Source: Bigelowiella natans CCMP2755 (lineage: Eukaryota > Cercozoa > Chlorarachniophyceae). From it: a stretch of DNA of 21,444 nucleotides. The DNA is taken from assembly GCA_000320545.1 (NCBI GenBank), contig ADNK01000814.1, forward strand, positions 1 through 21,444, given 5' to 3'. A model generated the notes under the pieces. The model saw only the letters and a list, made by a program, of their open reading frames with translations, was not told where the DNA came from and searched no databases. Shown one piece after another: positions 20,376 through 21,444 of the stretch; within the stretch, counting starts at the first letter, position 1; the number at the start of each line of letters is the position of its first letter. A program made the position numbers and the translations under genes.

Positions 20376-21330
20376 CGAAAGAGATGTCATTTTTTGTTGT
20401 CTTCGCGTATTATTGTGTACGACTTGTCTGCATGCCATAGCCTCAGACGGCCATCCCTGCCGCTACTCACGACCCGTCTACCTACGAAAGGCCAGAAAGA
20501 ATGCAGACAGAGCACAAACTAAATCAGATCAAAGACATGGGTGCGACCACAGCTTGTGATGGATGTTGCGCCCAGCAAGCAGCAGGGCCTCTCCGGCCTC
20601 TCCTTCAATAACATAACTCTCATAGGTGTATATTATTTCATCCTCGCTCAAATCCCTCAGCCCCCACCCCCCACCCCCCAAAATCCACAAGGAAGAAGAA
20701 GAAGCAATCTTACCATCGGACGTATAGGCAAGGTGGGTGACGCCGCTCGCATGCGCGCTGGCGGTCGTCGCATATCTCTTCCTTTCCTGCATCAAAGTGC
20801 CCTCTTTGGCTTTGAGGGGAGGACGCGGCCGCCTCTTCCCAGCCCCGGACGATCCACGCCTTCGTTTGCGCGACACCACTGGGAAGGATGCCCCCCCTTC
20901 AAAGGCTGGCGATCCGAACTTACTTGCTCCTCGGAGGAAGGGCGATATCGACGGGGGCGTGGCGCCAACAGGGGCGGCTGTTAGTGAAAGATGTGCAAAT
21001 TGCTTTAGAAAAAATAACGACGTAGTCGCTCTTATCGTTCGTGTCTAAATCTTCATGGATTTCCATGTGCTGTTTATGAGTTGGTGCTGACGGGTCTTCC
21101 AAGCTGATGCGTGCTGTCTAGCGCTGCTACTGCTATTGGTTTGGGGCAAGGGAGGCGAAGGGGAACTCACGAAGTTTCCATCGAGCGTCGTCGGGTCCTA
21201 GTTCTTGGTCAAAAATGCACGTGCAGGTGCGTAGATTCCGGATGTCCCATGCTCTGATCGTGAGGTCGTTGCTGCCGCTAAGTAAAGTGAACGGCTCGGA
21301 TGGAGACCATGCGATAGTATTCACGTTCGC
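19253..21330 (-). CDS. ERCC8: CSA/ERCC8-like WD40 repeat protein, C-terminal part
   Basis: Seven exons on the minus strand: 21330-21171, 20878-20714, 20481-20424, 20216-20168, 20033-19974, 19820-19716, 19498-19253; 280 residues to the TAG. Earlier exons lie beyond the right edge. Known CSA is a seven-blade WD40 propeller that joins DDB1-CUL4 as a ubiquitin-ligase receptor in transcription-coupled repair. Here, blade segments line up in CSA order: VNTIAWSPSEPFTLLSGSND with IRAWDIRNLRT; AHASGVTHLAYTSDG; VVSSGRDGRLRLWHADK; MMVHYEFTSNTSKMLQFAIS; KIYDMKTGVMKQKLSGH; FTAGADHSILKW. The acidic tail WTESEDEG matches the CSA ending. A strongly basic insert, RKRRRGSSGAGKRRPRP, sits between two blades and could be a nuclear localisation signal. 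Intron 20034-20167 starts with GC. The 15 or so residues after DEG may be a read-through tail, since a GTATGT donor lies there. Confidence 0.92.
20333..20370. repeat. (GA)n tract in a CSA intron
   Basis: About 19 GA units in the intron 20217-20423; in the transcript it is a long CT run between donor and acceptor. Confidence 0.95.
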
Positions 21331-21367
21331 CTTGAATGACACATAAAATTATTATTGTATGTGAGCT

Positions 21368-21371
<4 letters not shown>

Positions 21372-21412
<41 letters not shown>

Positions 21413-21414
21413 GT
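21372..21414. repeat. (TG)n tract in a CSA intron
   Basis: About 20 TG units upstream (in gene sense) of the acceptor at 21331, at the right edge of the window. In the transcript it reads (CA)n. Confidence 0.95.
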
Positions 21415-21444
21415 TGTTAGTTAGTTAAGTAATATAGTAATGTG

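Noticed and set aside
20529-20700. Minus-strand stretch reading LSEDEIIYTYESYVIEG
   Set aside because: It first looked like a WD40 exon, but the exons at 20878-20714 and 20481-20424 join in phase as TSDG-RRVVSSGRDG and cover that part of CSA, so this is intron.
1-21444. Search by eye for tRNA, rRNA and CRISPR arrays
   Set aside because: No cloverleaf with a convincing T-arm or anticodon arm, no rRNA-like block, and no regular repeat-spacer pattern; the repeats seen are microsatellites and tandem duplications.

Overview
This window is nuclear DNA from a eukaryote, almost certainly a protist. The genes are split by many short introns with GT-AG borders, there is no operon-like packing, and long CA, GA/CT and TA dinucleotide runs sit in introns and between genes. 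No open reading frame explains the genes by itself. I assembled the gene models by hand from acceptor and donor sites, reading phase and protein-family motifs. Every complete model keeps phase across all of its exons. A seven-helix receptor fused to an RGS domain, and a protein with a signal-anchor-like leader, would suit an alga or stramenopile-like protist. I cannot name the lineage from this sequence.

Layout, left to right. (1) 1-831: the 3' end of an unidentified reading frame on +, followed by an unusual cluster of four perfect hairpins and a short A-rich direct repeat; this looks like the tail of a mobile element. (2) 1434-4374, +: a 13-exon 7TM receptor with a C-terminal RGS domain. 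(3) 5373-6643, -: a four-exon PH-domain protein with an MGACSS N-terminus suited to myristoylation and palmitoylation. (4) 7242-8665, +: a six-exon REEP/Yop1/HVA22 (TB2/DP1) ER-shaping protein. (5) 9778-12748, -: at least 14 exons encoding a SAP-like helical domain fused to a serine hydrolase of the phospholipase/carboxylesterase (Abhydrolase_2) family. (6) 13225-14613, +: a six-exon rhodanese-fold protein with a membrane-anchor/leader region and no catalytic cysteine. (7) 15522-16475, -: a four-exon protein with a signal peptide, of unrecognised family. (8) 16718-18044, +: an eight-exon protein of unrecognised family. (9) 19253-21330 and beyond, -: the C-terminal part of a Cockayne syndrome A (CSA/ERCC8) WD40 protein.

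From gene 2 onward the coding strand alternates strictly (+ - + - + - + -). Head-to-head gaps are fairly short (about 240 to 600 bases between starts), so bidirectional promoters are likely. Tail-to-tail gaps are longer (about 0.9 to 1.2 kb) and carry microsatellites or short palindromes rich in CTAG and GCATGC.

The genes do not form an obvious pathway. Receptor-RGS and PH proteins belong to membrane signalling, REEP to ER shape, the hydrolase to ester or acyl-thioester cleavage, and CSA to transcription-coupled DNA repair. The most notable points are the RGS fold whose last helices are displaced by a low-complexity insert of about 200 residues, the rhodanese with glycine in place of the active cysteine, the SAP-like/hydrolase fusion, the hairpin cluster at the left end, and a tandem duplication that runs through the CSA stop codon.
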